Positions 45,509 to 55,588 of a stretch of DNA of 64,000 nt are shown here, piece by piece. The notes beneath the pieces were generated by a model. The model had not been told where the DNA came from. It made no database searches and worked only from the letters and a program-made list of their open reading frames with translations. Origin of the DNA: Thiosocius sp963759055. Lineage in GTDB: Bacteria; Pseudomonadota; Gammaproteobacteria; Chromatiales; Chromatiaceae. The number at the start of each line of letters is the position of its first letter. Within the stretch, counting starts at the first letter, position 1. A program made the translations under genes and the position numbers. The stretch covers positions 107,921 through 171,920 of the forward strand of contig CAVWYD010000018.1 of assembly GCA_963759055.1 (NCBI GenBank), written 5' to 3'.

Positions 45509-46407
45509 CAGGCGCGACCGAGCATGTAGTCGCCAAACAAGCCCAGGAAAACCAGCATGCCGAAATAGTGATTGTGCAAAAAAGCGTGGAAACAGGCCTG
45601 GGGTTCCCGCCGGCGGATCAGCCACTGATGGTAGACGAACAGGCCTGCACCGGCCGCCAGTGCGGCCTGATAAAGGATCCCGCGGCCGGCCATATCGCCA
45701 ACCCGCCAGAGCAATGCCAGCATCAGGACCTGCAGCAGACCGATCACGACACGATCGAACCGACCGAACAGGATAGCCGTCGACTTGATACCGATCTTGA
45801 TGTCGTCCTCGCGATCGACCATCGCATACATGGTGTCGTAGATCAGCGCCCAGACCACCGTCGCCGCAAACAGTACCCAGGCCACCGGCGGAGTCTGATT
45901 CTGCAGCGCGGTGAAGGCCATGGGAACCGCCCAACCGAACGCCATTCCCAGCACCAGCTGCGGCATGTGCGTATAGCGTTTCATGAACGGGTAACTTGCC
46001 GCGAGCACTGCGGCGACGAAGGAATACGCAATCGTTTTGGTATTGAGGGTCAATACCAATGCAAACGCCAGCAGGCTGAGCACGACGAACACAGTCAATG
46101 CCTCGCGCGGACTGACCAGACCGGTGGCCAGCGGACGTTGCGCCGTGCGCGACACATGGCCATCCAAGTCACGGTCGGCATAATCATTGATCGCGCACCC
46201 GGCCGAGCGCATCAAAGCGGTACCGAGTACGAACACCAGCAGGGTCCACCAGGGCGGGATACCCTCCGCCGCCACCCACAGCGCCCAGAGCGCGGGCCAC
46301 AGAAGCAGATAGATGCCGATCGGGCGATCCGCCCGCACCAGACGCCAGTAATGACCGAGCCGGATGCGCCAATCCTTCACCGCTTCTGTGCGCTGGTTCG
46401 TGTTCAT
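45508..46407 (-). CDS. ubiA: 4-hydroxybenzoate polyprenyltransferase
   Basis: Joins the polyprenyl tail to 4-hydroxybenzoate in ubiquinone synthesis. The 299-aa membrane protein has the first Asp motif NDYADRDLDGHVSRTAQRPLA and the second YAMVDREDDIKIGIKSTA. The ATG at 46407 overlaps the ubiC stop as ATGA. Supplies quinone to the respiratory chain encoded at 26-37 kb. Confidence 0.97.
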   Translation of the reverse strand: MNTNQRTEAVKDWRIRLGHYWRLVRADRPIGIYLLLWPALWALWVAAEGIPPWWTLLVFVLGTALMRSAGCAINDYADRDLDGHVSRTAQRPLATGLVSPREALTVFVVLSLLAFALVLTLNTKTIAYSFVAAVLAASYPFMKRYTHMPQLVLGMAFGWAVPMAFTALQNQTPPVAWVLFAATVVWALIYDTMYAMVDREDDIKIGIKSTAILFGRFDRVVIGLLQVLMLALLWRVGDMAGRGILYQAALAAGAGLFVYHQWLIRRREPQACFHAFLHNHYFGMLVFLGLFGDYMLGRA

Positions 46408-46985
46408 GCCCGCAGCACCGGGATTCCCGGCAGAAACAACTCGTTGACCAGTATGCGTTCGCCACCGTAATCGAAAAGCGTGCGCCGCCCCCAAAGCGCA
46501 TCCGGGCGATGATTCAGATGGCTGGTGGCGCGCGCAAACAGGCGGTGACGCGGCGCGATCCTTGCCACCTCGACCCGCAGTCTGCGCGTGGTCGGGTCCG
46601 AAAAAAGCACTTCTCCAAGCGGCCGCCGGCCGAGCTGGGTCAGCGCATGCACGGGGCCGCGCAGGCTTTTCATCGGGATCAGCGTGCGCGCAAAGACGCG
46701 GGGCTCGTCACCGGAATAAAGCTTCACCTCACGCACCAGGGTCGCCTGTGCCGGTCCGGCCATGAGCAGGGCTGCTTCGCTGGGCAGTGCTCGACCCCGG
46801 CCCTGGGCAATGAGATCGACCCGAAACTCGCCATGACAGCTCGCGATTACCGAGCGCGTCAGCGAGCCGCTGTCACTCAACCAGGCGTGAATATGCGGTG
46901 TGGCGCCTGGCAGTCGGCGCGCCGAGAGCTCGGTCCAGGCCGGCTCGCGAATGGCGACAGATCTGATAATGGTGCGTCGAAACAT
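46404..46985 (-). CDS. ubiC: Chorismate lyase
   Basis: Converts chorismate to 4-hydroxybenzoate plus pyruvate, the first committed step of ubiquinone synthesis. The 193-aa protein has EPAWTELSARRLPG, LTRSVIASC, VREVKLYSGDEPRVFARTLIP and, near the end, LWGRRTLFDYGGERILVNELFLP, the UbiC signature. The ATG at 46985 is chosen because the open frame beyond it lacks family similarity. Coupled to ubiA. Confidence 0.95.
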   Translation of the reverse strand: MFRRTIIRSVAIREPAWTELSARRLPGATPHIHAWLSDSGSLTRSVIASCHGEFRVDLIAQGRGRALPSEAALLMAGPAQATLVREVKLYSGDEPRVFARTLIPMKSLRGPVHALTQLGRRPLGEVLFSDPTTRRLRVEVARIAPRHRLFARATSHLNHRPDALWGRRTLFDYGGERILVNELFLPGIPVLRA

Positions 46986-47013
46986 CGTGATCGCTGCAAA
47001 GATATTCGCGCGA

Positions 47014-47424
47014 TTATCGCATGCCGGAGTGCTCGATTTGCCGCCAATTGCGTCGCAGGCGTGCATGCATATGGAAGGGGCCGGTATAGACCGGCTCGCG
47101 GATCTGCACCTGCTCGACCCCGGCTTGCGTGCCGGCTGCGTCAAATCGGATGGCAATGCCGCAGGCATGATGTCGTCCGACAAGGGTACAGCGCACGCTC
47201 TGCCTTTCGTCTCGCCATTCACACTGCATATCCTCCAGCCCGCTCGCACGCAGCTTCGCGCGTACCTGTGGATGGCCGTCGCCGACGGCGATCTCGCGCC
47301 ATTGTGCGGGCACCTCGAGTCGCTCGGTCAGGGAGACCGCGTACACAGGTACGAGCAGTGCGGCGATCAGAAGGATCGCGCGGCGGAGAATTCGCAGGAA
47401 TCGGTGTGTGGTTTTTCGGTACAT
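47014..47424 (-). CDS. Hypothetical secreted or membrane-anchored protein
   Basis: A 136-aa protein starting MYRKTTHRFLRILRRAILLIAALLV: a basic stretch then one hydrophobic segment, so exported or anchored. The mature part has three cysteines (MQCEWRD, SVRCTLVG, HHACGIA). No family recognised. It lies between recG and ubiC, 28 bp before ubiC. Codon use matches the neighbours. Confidence 0.55.
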   Translation of the reverse strand: MYRKTTHRFLRILRRAILLIAALLVPVYAVSLTERLEVPAQWREIAVGDGHPQVRAKLRASGLEDMQCEWRDERQSVRCTLVGRHHACGIAIRFDAAGTQAGVEQVQIREPVYTGPFHMHARLRRNWRQIEHSGMR

Positions 47425-47630
47425 GCCGGGTGCATTTAACGGGGATTCATCGATCTTTGCACCTTGACCGATGTCGCAGTGCCTGGGGCACACAGCTGAG
47501 CAGTTTTTGTAGCGCCTGTCGGCGCGGGTTTCGTTTGTCTTTTCTCTGGGCAAGCAAAGAAGGGACGCGTGCGGGGCAGCCCCCGCTTTCAAAACCAACA
47601 CGCGCGAAAGCGCGAACATATAAGACACCA

Positions 47631-49718
47631 TCAAACATCCGCATACTGCACCTTCTCCCCGATCCAACGATGGATCAGCGGCGCAACACACTCCGGATGC
47701 TCAGCCAGCAGCCGGTCCGCGAGGGCCTGCACACCCGGCACCAGATCCTGGTCACGCAGCAGATCGGCGATCCGAAACTGCATCTCGCCGGTCTGACGCG
47801 TGCCGAGCACCTCACCGGGACCCCGGATCTCGAGATCGCGACGCGCGATTTCGAAACCGTCGGTGGTCTCGCGCATAACCGCCAGCCGCTCCTGTGCGAC
47901 GCCACCGAGCGGCGGCCGGTACATCAGGACACAATGACTCTGCTGAGCACCGCGCCCCACCCGGCCACGTAACTGGTGCATCTGCGACAAACCCAGGCGC
48001 TCCGCATTCTCGATCACCATCAGGCTGGCATTGGGGACATCGACGCCCACCTCGATCACCGTAGTCGCCACCAGAAGGTCGATATCTCCCGCCTTGAATG
48101 CGGCCATCACCGACTCTTTCTCCGCCGCTTTCAGGCGCCCGTGTACCAGGCCTATCCGCAGACCCTCCAGGGCCTCAGACAGGGTGGCCGCGGTATCCTC
48201 GGCCGCCTGTGCCTGTAGCGCCTCGGACTCCTCGATCAGGGTACAGACCCAATAGGCCTGGCGCCCTTCCCGGCAGGCCCCGGCCACCCGCTCGACCACC
48301 TGATCACGCCGACCGTCGGTCACCACCACGGTGCTCACGGGGGTCCGCCCCGGCGGCAGCTCGTCGATGACCGACAGATCCAGATCCGCGTAGGCGGTCA
48401 TGGCGAGGGTCCGGGGGATCGGGGTGGCGGTCATCACCAGCTGGTGCGGAACCTGAAGATCGGCCCCTTTTTCGCGCAGCGCCAGACGCTGATGCACGCC
48501 AAAGCGGTGTTGCTCGTCCACGATGACCAGACCAAGACGCTCGAACACCACGTCGTCCTGAAAAAGTGCGTGGGTACCCACCACCACCTGGATCGCCCCC
48601 CCGGCGAGCCCGTCCAGCACAAGCTGCCGGCGCTTGCCCTTGTGCCGCCCACTGAGCCAACCCGGCTGCACGCCCAGCGGGACGAGCCAGGTGGAAAAAT
48701 TATGCAGGTGCTGTTCGGCCAACAGTTCCGTGGGCGCCATCAGGGCCACCTGGTAGCCAGCCTCAACACAGCACAGCGACGCCAGCGCAGCCACGATCGT
48801 CTTGCCGGACCCGACATCGCCCTGCACCAGCCGCAGGGCGGGATGAGGCCGGGCCAGATCGTCACGCAGCTGCTCCAGCACGCGTTTCTGCGCCCCGGTC
48901 AGCGTGAAAGGCAGCCTTTGCAGCAAAGCCTGCTGCAGTTCGCCGCTTCCCTTCAGGGGTGGGGCGCCCCGGCGACGTTGCCGCTGGCGCAGAACCCGCA
49001 GGCTCAACTGATGCGCAAGCAGTTCCTCCAGCGCCAGCCGGCGCTGAGCGGGGTGACCGCTGTCCGACAACAACTGCCGGGATTGCTCGGGCGGCGGCCG
49101 ATGCAGCAGACGCACGGCATCGCCAAGAAGCGGCATCCGATATTCGGCCAGAACGTCTTCCGGCAACAGTTCCTGCAGCCCTCCCCGCCCCAGCAGGTCG
49201 AGCGCATGACCGCTCAGTTCCCGCCATGTCAGTTGGTGCATGCCTTCCGTGGTCGGATAGATCGGTGTCAGCGCCTGTTCGACTTCCGCCGTTTCACCCT
49301 CCGCCACCCGCTGCACCTCGGGATGCACCAGTTCGTAACTGGTGGGTCCGTTGCGAACCTCGCCGAAACAGCGCAACCACGCGCCGCGCGCCATATTCGC
49401 CTTCTGTGCCGCGCTGAAATGAAAAAAGCGCAGCATGATGCTGCCGGTTCCATCGGCCAGGCGCACCAGCAGCGAACGCCGCCGGCCGAAACGGATATCG
49501 GCCAGTTCGACCTCGCCCTGGATCACTGCCTGATCGCCGGGACGCAGACTGCCGATGGGCACGATACGGGTACGGTCCTGGTAACGGATAGGAAGATGAA
49601 ACAACAGGTCCTGGACGCTGTCGATGCCCAGTTTGCGCAGGCGCTCGGCACTCTTTGGGCCGACACCCTTCAGCGCGGTAACAGGCGTATCAGCGAGGCT
49701 TTTGACGGCTTGGGTCAC
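47631..49718 (-). CDS. recG: ATP-dependent DNA helicase RecG
   Basis: Branch-migrating helicase that remodels stalled forks. An N-terminal wedge/OB domain (LKGVGPKSAERLRKLGI ... HLPIRYQDRT) leads to helicase motifs: GDVGSGKT (Walker A), DEQHRFG (Walker B, DEQH variant), TATPIPRTLAM, then GLVHGRLK, ATTVIEVGVDVPNA and HQLRGRVGR. The GTG at 49718 gives 695 aa, the family length; an ATG at 49823 would add 35 unrelated residues. The 206 bp downstream hold a repeat-like stretch. Confidence 0.95.
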   Translation of the reverse strand: MTQAVKSLADTPVTALKGVGPKSAERLRKLGIDSVQDLLFHLPIRYQDRTRIVPIGSLRPGDQAVIQGEVELADIRFGRRRSLLVRLADGTGSIMLRFFHFSAAQKANMARGAWLRCFGEVRNGPTSYELVHPEVQRVAEGETAEVEQALTPIYPTTEGMHQLTWRELSGHALDLLGRGGLQELLPEDVLAEYRMPLLGDAVRLLHRPPPEQSRQLLSDSGHPAQRRLALEELLAHQLSLRVLRQRQRRRGAPPLKGSGELQQALLQRLPFTLTGAQKRVLEQLRDDLARPHPALRLVQGDVGSGKTIVAALASLCCVEAGYQVALMAPTELLAEQHLHNFSTWLVPLGVQPGWLSGRHKGKRRQLVLDGLAGGAIQVVVGTHALFQDDVVFERLGLVIVDEQHRFGVHQRLALREKGADLQVPHQLVMTATPIPRTLAMTAYADLDLSVIDELPPGRTPVSTVVVTDGRRDQVVERVAGACREGRQAYWVCTLIEESEALQAQAAEDTAATLSEALEGLRIGLVHGRLKAAEKESVMAAFKAGDIDLLVATTVIEVGVDVPNASLMVIENAERLGLSQMHQLRGRVGRGAQQSHCVLMYRPPLGGVAQERLAVMRETTDGFEIARRDLEIRGPGEVLGTRQTGEMQFRIADLLRDQDLVPGVQALADRLLAEHPECVAPLIHRWIGEKVQYADV

Positions 49719-49900
49719 GGCGGCAGGATACGTAAGCCCGGGCGCGGCAACAAGCCGACGCGGAACTGCGCTATGACGGTGCCCCGCCAATTCCGATTTA
49801 CGATCATCCGCCGAGGCATTCATCAGCGATGCGGGATTTTTGACCAGACGCGGGCGGTGGCCCCTAGCCGTCGCGGCCTATGTGGGATTCCGAGAGCACG

Positions 49901-51199
49901 TTAGAAATAGTATCGGGCGCGCAGCTCTATCTTGTACTTGTTGGGTTTTTCTCCCCACTCGGTGAGTGAATCGCCCACCGGAACGGTACCGCGCAGACGT
50001 AGTTCCAGATTCTCCAGGCCCGTATAGCTGATGTCCGGCGAGACCGAAAAACTGTGGTCCTCCAAATTGTAGAGGACCTGTACACCCGGGGTCAGATACA
50101 GGAGATTGCGAGGCTCTTCCCACCAGACACGGAAGTTCATGTAGCGGCGCATGGGATTGGGCTTGCTGAATGGGCCCTTGTCCAGGTCCTTACCCAGAGG
50201 CAGGCGGTCGAGCAAGGCCTGGTCGCCCGTCTCCCAGGCCTGGTGCACGCAGCGATAAAACTGTTCCTGGTCGTCCTTTTCGTTGCCCAGCCCGTTTTGG
50301 TAGTACTCCCAGATCAGCGTGACGTCATCACTGGTGCGGTAGCGCGTACCGATCAGATAACTGATCTCGTCTTCCTCCCGCGGCTTGCCCTTTTTGCATC
50401 CTCGGTCAGCGTGGGGTGGACGACATCGTTGAAATAGGCCAATTCACCGTGGATCTCGAAGTTCGGCGCCAGGTTTTTCGAAAAGTCCATACCAAACCGT
50501 GAACTGCGGCTGCCGTTGCTGAGAAACATGAAATCGAAGTCGATATCCCGATAAAGCAGATACAACTTGGCCGCCACATTGTTGTGGCCGGGTTCGCCGA
50601 AATCCTGATTCGTATCATCATGGACGGGCAGATATCAGCGGCGTCAGGGCCAAGGTCTGCAGAGGCCCATCGAAGCGGTTTACCCAATCGACGGCAGATA
50701 TCCAGTACCCCTCCCGCGACAGATCGGGGTCACCCGCGTCTTTGGCCCGTTCCACGAAGGCCACCGGATTCCAGGCATACCCCTTGCCCCAGCGGATTGC
50801 CTTCTTGCCCAGGTCGACAGCGAAGCCCGGATCTGGCTGCAGGCTCAGATAGCCCTGATACAGGGCATGGTCATCGTTTCTCCCAGGTAGTCCCAGACGA
50901 CCTCGGAATGGGTCTGGAAGTTGAGGCTGGCGATGCCTTTGCGCAGGTGGCCTTCCAGCTCCAGGGTGCCGGTAAAGCGGTCGATGTATCTTGTCCGGAT
51001 CCCGGCCGAAAAACTGCAGCTGGTACAGGGCTCCATCGCGGTTGGCCCGCGCGTACTCGGGTTCCCCCTCTATATAACCCGAGAACTCGAAAACCTTGGG
51101 CTCGAACTCCTCCGCGTCAAAGGTGAATTCCTCTTCCTGCGCCATCGCCATCGGGCTGAGGGTCAAGAGCAGTGTCAGCAGTGTCCAGGGACGGTGCAT
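49901..51199 (-). pseudogene. Outer-membrane beta-barrel (alginate-export/DUF1302-like), four frameshifts
   Basis: A signal peptide (LTLLLTLSPMAMA) starts a barrel of about 432 aa with alternating aromatic strands (for example LYLLYRDIDFDFMFLSNGS and the C-terminal IELRARYYF, ending in Phe as outer-membrane barrels do). The frame breaks four times: an extra base at 50989, a missing base at 50874-50879, an extra base at 50631-50634 and a missing base in the T run 50391-50395. The net shift is zero and total length divisible by three, so the whole protein reads after correction. Either a decaying gene or sequence error. It leads into the LolA-like/ABC cluster; a role as its outer-membrane part is inference. 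Confidence 0.75.
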
Positions 51200-51213
51200 G
51201 AATCTGCTGCGAC

Positions 51214-51942
51214 CTACCTGAGTTCCTGAACCCGAGGCATGTAGTTGAGACTAAACACCTCGTCGGGAAAGCTCCGGGGCTGGATCTTGGCGAACAACAT
51301 GACGGCCTTGTAGCCTTTATACAGCGGACTTTCTGTTTCCAGGACCGAGGGCCGCACCAGCCCGTTACCGTAGTCCTTTATCTTTTTGTAGCGCAGCGTT
51401 TTGACCAACAGGCCGCTGGCAGCATAGGCCTCGATCACCGTCGGCAACAGAAGTTTGCGGTCAACGTGCATCTTGAGACGGTCATAGGCCACTGCGTCGG
51501 TCCTGGCCTTGAGATCCAGCACGTATTCGCCTTCCTGCTCATCGGTGTTCTGCACCTCGTATTCGGTACTGAATTCCAGGCGCATCAGATCGGAGTTGTT
51601 GAAGATCCCGCCTACCACCGATTGCAGGCTGGTGATGCGCAGTGGCTTACCCACCTCGGGGATATACAGCCACATGTTGTCTCCGAGGCGCAGGGTCGTG
51701 CGGCCAAGATCGGTGGGCGGAGCCAGAAACAGTGCGATCATGCTTTCCCGGCCTTTCTTGGCGGTGTAAAGCACGAACTCCTTGCGGCTTCCGTCCGGTT
51801 CCTGGTTGATCAACTTGCGATACATCTCGTAGGAATCCGGGGCCAGATTGCGATCGACCTGGGCCAGGATCGCATTTCCATCCTGACCCCAGGCGGGGCA
51901 GACCGCGAAGAGCAGGCAAAGAATAAAAGCGCGCTGCATCAT
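51214..51942 (-). CDS. LolA-like outer membrane lipoprotein-sorting protein
   Basis: A 242-aa periplasmic protein with a signal peptide (FILCLLFAVCPAWG) and the family core: KEFVLYTAKKGRESMIALFLAPPTDLGRTTLRL, MWLYIPEVGKPLRIT, DLMRLEFSTEYE. The lipid-cupping fold of LolA is expected. It lies between the barrel and the secreted NifX-like gene and upstream of an FtsX/LolC-like permease-ATPase pair in chromosome order, suggesting a lipid or lipoprotein export route. Confidence 0.85.
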   Translation of the reverse strand: MMQRAFILCLLFAVCPAWGQDGNAILAQVDRNLAPDSYEMYRKLINQEPDGSRKEFVLYTAKKGRESMIALFLAPPTDLGRTTLRLGDNMWLYIPEVGKPLRITSLQSVVGGIFNNSDLMRLEFSTEYEVQNTDEQEGEYVLDLKARTDAVAYDRLKMHVDRKLLLPTVIEAYAASGLLVKTLRYKKIKDYGNGLVRPSVLETESPLYKGYKAVMLFAKIQPRSFPDEVFSLNYMPRVQELR

Positions 51943-51945
51943 GGT

Positions 51946-52326
51946 TTACTCTTTCAGCTCGTCGACCACTTCCTGGACGGTCCCGACCCGCCGCACGATG
52001 CGGACATCACGGGCCAGCAGCACCTCTTCCATCTTCGGCCCGGGTATCCTGCGCGCGACCAGCACGGTTACGCCCATATCCGCAAGGGTGGCGGCAGCAG
52101 CAGGGCCAATACCGTATTCCATATCCAGGTGCGGATTCGGCAACACCTCCAGAAGATTGCCGTTTGGGTCGTAGAGGTGGAAAAAAGGTGCAATGCCGGC
52201 CAATTTTGCAATTTCGGCGACGGCCTGGTCTCCATCGGCGGCAATGGCGAATTTGTCTGCTACAGCCACACCCGCCAGAGGCAGGAGCAGCAGGAGTGAG
52301 ACGAACAAGCGATGAATGTTAGACAT
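51946..52326 (-). CDS. Secreted NifX/NifB-fold (Nitro_FeMo-Co) protein
   Basis: A 126-aa protein. A clear signal peptide (HRLFVSLLLLLPLAGVAVA) is followed by the dinitrogenase-cofactor-binding fold: KFAIAADGDQAVAEIAKLAGIAPFFHLYD, HLDMEYGIGPAAAATLADMGVTVLVARRIPGPKMEEVLL. Family members are normally cytoplasmic and bind iron-sulfur or FeMo clusters, so export is odd. The ATG at 52326 follows GAGGAGG. It is four bases before the LolA-like gene, hence cotranscribed. No nif genes are near. Confidence 0.8.
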   Translation of the reverse strand: MSNIHRLFVSLLLLLPLAGVAVADKFAIAADGDQAVAEIAKLAGIAPFFHLYDPNGNLLEVLPNPHLDMEYGIGPAAAATLADMGVTVLVARRIPGPKMEEVLLARDVRIVRRVGTVQEVVDELKE

Positions 52327-52383
52327 CTCGAGCCTCCTCGATCGGTTCTGGGCCTCCCGGCCCGTTTCAAACACCGTCCCACC

Positions 52384-53935
52384 TCAGACATGCCGAAGGG
52401 CGGTAATCGGGTCCATGCGCGATGCCTTCCAGGCAGGCTGCAGGCTCGCAAACACCGCCACCAGGATGGTAAGCAGCGCGGTGGAAATCACATCTCCGGC
52501 AGCAATCGTCGGGACCAGGATCAGATTCTCCTGACGGCCGAAAGAGAAAGTCAGGGTCACGGAATTCAACACCCACACGGCCGCCAGGCTGATCACGATG
52601 CCCACCAGGGTGCCAACCAGTCCGAGCAGAAAACCTTCGCTCAGGAACAGGGCCAGCACGGTGCCGGGCTGGGTGCCTATCGCCGACATGGTGCCGATCT
52701 CGCGGATGCGCTCGTACACGGCCATCACCAGCACGTTCATGATGCTGATCAGCACCACCGAGATCAGGATGATCCTGATGAACAGCGTCATCATGTCGAT
52801 CATCTTGGCGATCTTGGAGAAGGGCACGAATCTCTCCCAGGGGTGAACCTGGAAGATGCTCAGACCGCGCCGGTTCTTGAGATCCGCCACCTGCGCCTCG
52901 AGTGCCGCCAGCACGGCCTCCTGGGCCTCAGGGCGCTTGAGCCGAATGGCGATCTCGCTGACCTCAGCCGGGCTTCCCCAGCCGCGGTCCGCGAACAGCG
53001 TCCTGGTCTCGGCCAGGTAGCCGGCTCGCTCGGGCGGACCGGGGACAATGCCGGCCAACATGGCGTCGAGATCCAGTTCCTCTTCGGCGGGATCGGCCAA
53101 CGACGGCCCCGCCGTCGACTTCGATGGGTCTTCGCCCTCGAGCGGATCAGAGGGCTTTAGCGGGTCCTGGACCTTCAGACTGTCCTGACGTTTGAGCGTA
53201 TCCGGCTCTGTCGGTTCGGGCGCCAGGGTGACATAGCCGTGCTGGGCCAGCACCTCGGCCTCCACCTCCTCGTCCTCTATGCGCAGCAGTTTTCGGGCAT
53301 CATCGATATGGATATAGCCATCCCTGCCACCAGGACCCGAGATGCTTTCCAGGATACCCTGCACCAGGAAGGTCATCCCGTTGACCGAGCCCTTCTTGTT
53401 GGTCGCAACCAATACCACGGTGTCGCCAACGCTGACCTTCATGCCCTTGGCGATCAGCTCCGGCACCTGGATCTTGCCCGGCTCGACCAGCGGCGCGACC
53501 TGGCCGCCTTCCAGCACCCGGTTTGCCACCAGGGGCACGGTGGCCAACTCGCGCACCGGGTCGACCCCGTTCAGTCGTATGCTGGTCGTGTTGGCGAAAT
53601 TGGAGAACATCGCCATCAACTTGACTCGCGGTGACCAGGCTTCGATGCCGTCGGCCGCATCCAGCGTCTCATACAGCTTGACCAGCATGCGGGGCCGCAT
53701 ATTGCGGTCGACCGGCAGGCTCTCCATCGCACCCACGTAGCCGCGCCGGTGCACCTGCAGATGCCCCACCATCGAGTCGGTGAATTGGGCCACCATCATC
53801 GACTTGAAGGAACCGGCCACGGCGATGAAGAGCAACACGGCCACCAGGCCGACCGTTATCAACAGCGCGGTGAGCAAGCGTGCGTCGCTTGTAACGCAGC
53901 AGGTTGCGGGCGGCGATCTTCAGGATATCGATCAT
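52384..53935 (-). CDS. ABC transporter permease, FtsX/LolC-like (frameshifted near start)
   Basis: A MacB/LolC-type permease of 516 aa after correction. The start MIDILKIAARNLLRYKRRT is in one frame and LTALLITVGLVAVLLFIAVAG (first helix) in the next; dropping one base at 53876-53877 joins them. A large periplasmic domain (about 45-370) holds an unusual Pro/Asp/Lys/Leu-rich low-complexity stretch at about 240-270. Three C-terminal helices (about 385-410, 425-450, 470-500) follow, ending PAWKASRMDPITALRHV, the FtsX-family terminus. Its ATPase is 12 bp upstream. Confidence 0.88.
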
Positions 53936-53947
53936 GATGCTGCCCCC

Positions 53948-54628
53948 TCAGCCTGCCTGATCCAGCCGGCCGTCCTCCAACTCGAAGGTCACCTCCGCCT
54001 CGCCCATGATCTTGGGATCGTGGGTCGAGAACACAAAACTGGTGCCGAACTCATCGCGCAGCCGACGCATCAGGTTGATTATCCGATAGGCGGTTTCATG
54101 GTCCAGATTGGCGGTGGGTTCGTCGGCAAGCACCAGCTTGGGGTTGGTGACCAGGGCGCGTGCAACCGCCACCCTTTGCTTCTGTCCGCCAGACAGCTGG
54201 TCCGGCCTCTTGTCTGCCTGCTCTTCGATGCCGGCCGCCGCCAACAGGCTGCGCACACGCTTTCTGCGCTCAGCGGCCGACCACTTCTGCACCATGATCA
54301 GTGGGAATTCCACGTTCTCGTAGGCCGTGAGCACCGGGATCAGATTGAAATCCTGAAACACGAAACCGATATGTTCACCGCGGAAGGCCGCCGCGCGCCG
54401 TCGATCCAGCTCGGCGACCTGTGTATCCAGCACGCTGAGCAGTCCGGCGCTCGGCCGGTCCAGGCAGCCGATCATGTTCAGCAGCGTGGTCTTGCCGCTG
54501 CCGGAAGGCCCGACAAAACACACGAAGGAACCGCTGGCGATGGTGAAATCGACACCGCGGATGGCGGGCACCTCCAACTCACCGACTCGGTAATCTTTGC
54601 GCAGCCCCTCGGCTTTAACCAGGGTCAT
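53948..54628 (-). CDS. ABC transporter ATP-binding protein, LolD/MacB type
   Basis: A 226-aa ATPase: Walker A GPSGSGKTT, Q-loop FQDFNLIPVLTAYENVEFPL, ABC signature LSGGQKQRVAVARAL, Walker B LVLADEPTANLD, switch His FSTHDPKIM. The pattern is that of the LolD/MacB/FtsE group, which powers mechanotransmission permeases rather than channel transport. Paired with the following FtsX-like permease. Confidence 0.93.
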   Translation of the reverse strand: MTLVKAEGLRKDYRVGELEVPAIRGVDFTIASGSFVCFVGPSGSGKTTLLNMIGCLDRPSAGLLSVLDTQVAELDRRRAAAFRGEHIGFVFQDFNLIPVLTAYENVEFPLIMVQKWSAAERRKRVRSLLAAAGIEEQADKRPDQLSGGQKQRVAVARALVTNPKLVLADEPTANLDHETAYRIINLMRRLRDEFGTSFVFSTHDPKIMGEAEVTFELEDGRLDQAG

Positions 54629-54659
54629 CGCGTTGCCTCCGGCAGCAAGTCCGATCCTG

Positions 54660-55290
54660 CTACTTCAGCTTCAAGGGTTCTCTTTTTCGCAGCACGCCGG
54701 GGTCGGGCTCTTCATCGTGCACGTATCCCGGTGGCGGGTAGACCGTATTGCAGCCTTCTGCATCAAAATCGCCCATTTCCCGCTGTAACAGGCAGACGTC
54801 GTACGAACCTGGCCCGCCGTTCAGCTTGTCGAAGCCGGGACCACCCCAGAGCACGTCGTAATCGCCTTCCCCACCGTCGAGTTCATCGTCGCCCGGCGCC
54901 CCGAACAGCCAGTCGTCACCGGGCCCGCCGAACAGGCGGTCGAGGCCTCGGGCGCCCATCAGTGAGTCGTTTCCAGGACCACCGCAGATGATGTCGTCTT
55001 CCGCATCACCATGCACGACATCGTTACCACCACCAGCGACGATAACGTCGTTTTCGTCGGTACCCAGAATCAGGTCCGCCCCCTCGGTGCCAACACAGGT
55101 CGCGGGCTTTCCACCGCAAAGCGGAATGTCTTTCATGCCTGCGGGCAGGTAGGGGCACTTGATGACGGTGTGTGCCGGGTTGTAATCGGGAAATCGATCC
55201 GGTGTGATCTCGGGACCGGTAGCGAACGCCTGGCCTGCAAGCACAAACGTAGAAGGAAAGGACCGCTGCGCACACTTCCGGCCGATGCAT
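54660..55290 (-). CDS. RTX-type calcium-binding repeat protein with signal peptide (frameshifted)
   Basis: About 209 aa after removing one extra base at 55251, which rejoins MHRPEVCAAVLSF to TFVLAGQAFA as a good Sec signal peptide. The body is built of glycine-aspartate nonapeptides (LILGTDEND, IVAGGGNDV, SLMGARGLD, RLFGGPGDD, WLFGAPGDD, DVLWGGPGFD, KLNGGPGSYD), the calcium-binding beta-roll pattern. Unlike type I-secreted RTX proteins, it has an N-terminal signal and cysteines. It lies 31 bp after the ABC ATPase gene start, on the same strand upstream of the operon. Confidence 0.8.
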
Positions 55291-55588
55291 GTCTGTTCAT
55301 CTGCCTAACCCCCTATTTCCTTATCAATTTCTAATAACAATCCTTTTTCAGCTTTGATTAAGCGGAGCAAGATTGAAAATTGTCAACGAAGGGATCGCCG
55401 TTTACTGACTTCTATCAATGTCACCCGGTTTGTTCATGCGGCGTCCTCTGAACCACACCTCGAGTTGCGGCTGAAGACCCGAAGATTTTGCCCTATCCTG
55501 AAAGCAGATGGCCGCGGCGCAGCTGTAAAAACGGCTGGCATTGTCAACAAATCAGGCACTTGAACAACCGACCTTCCGGGAGGTCTCC

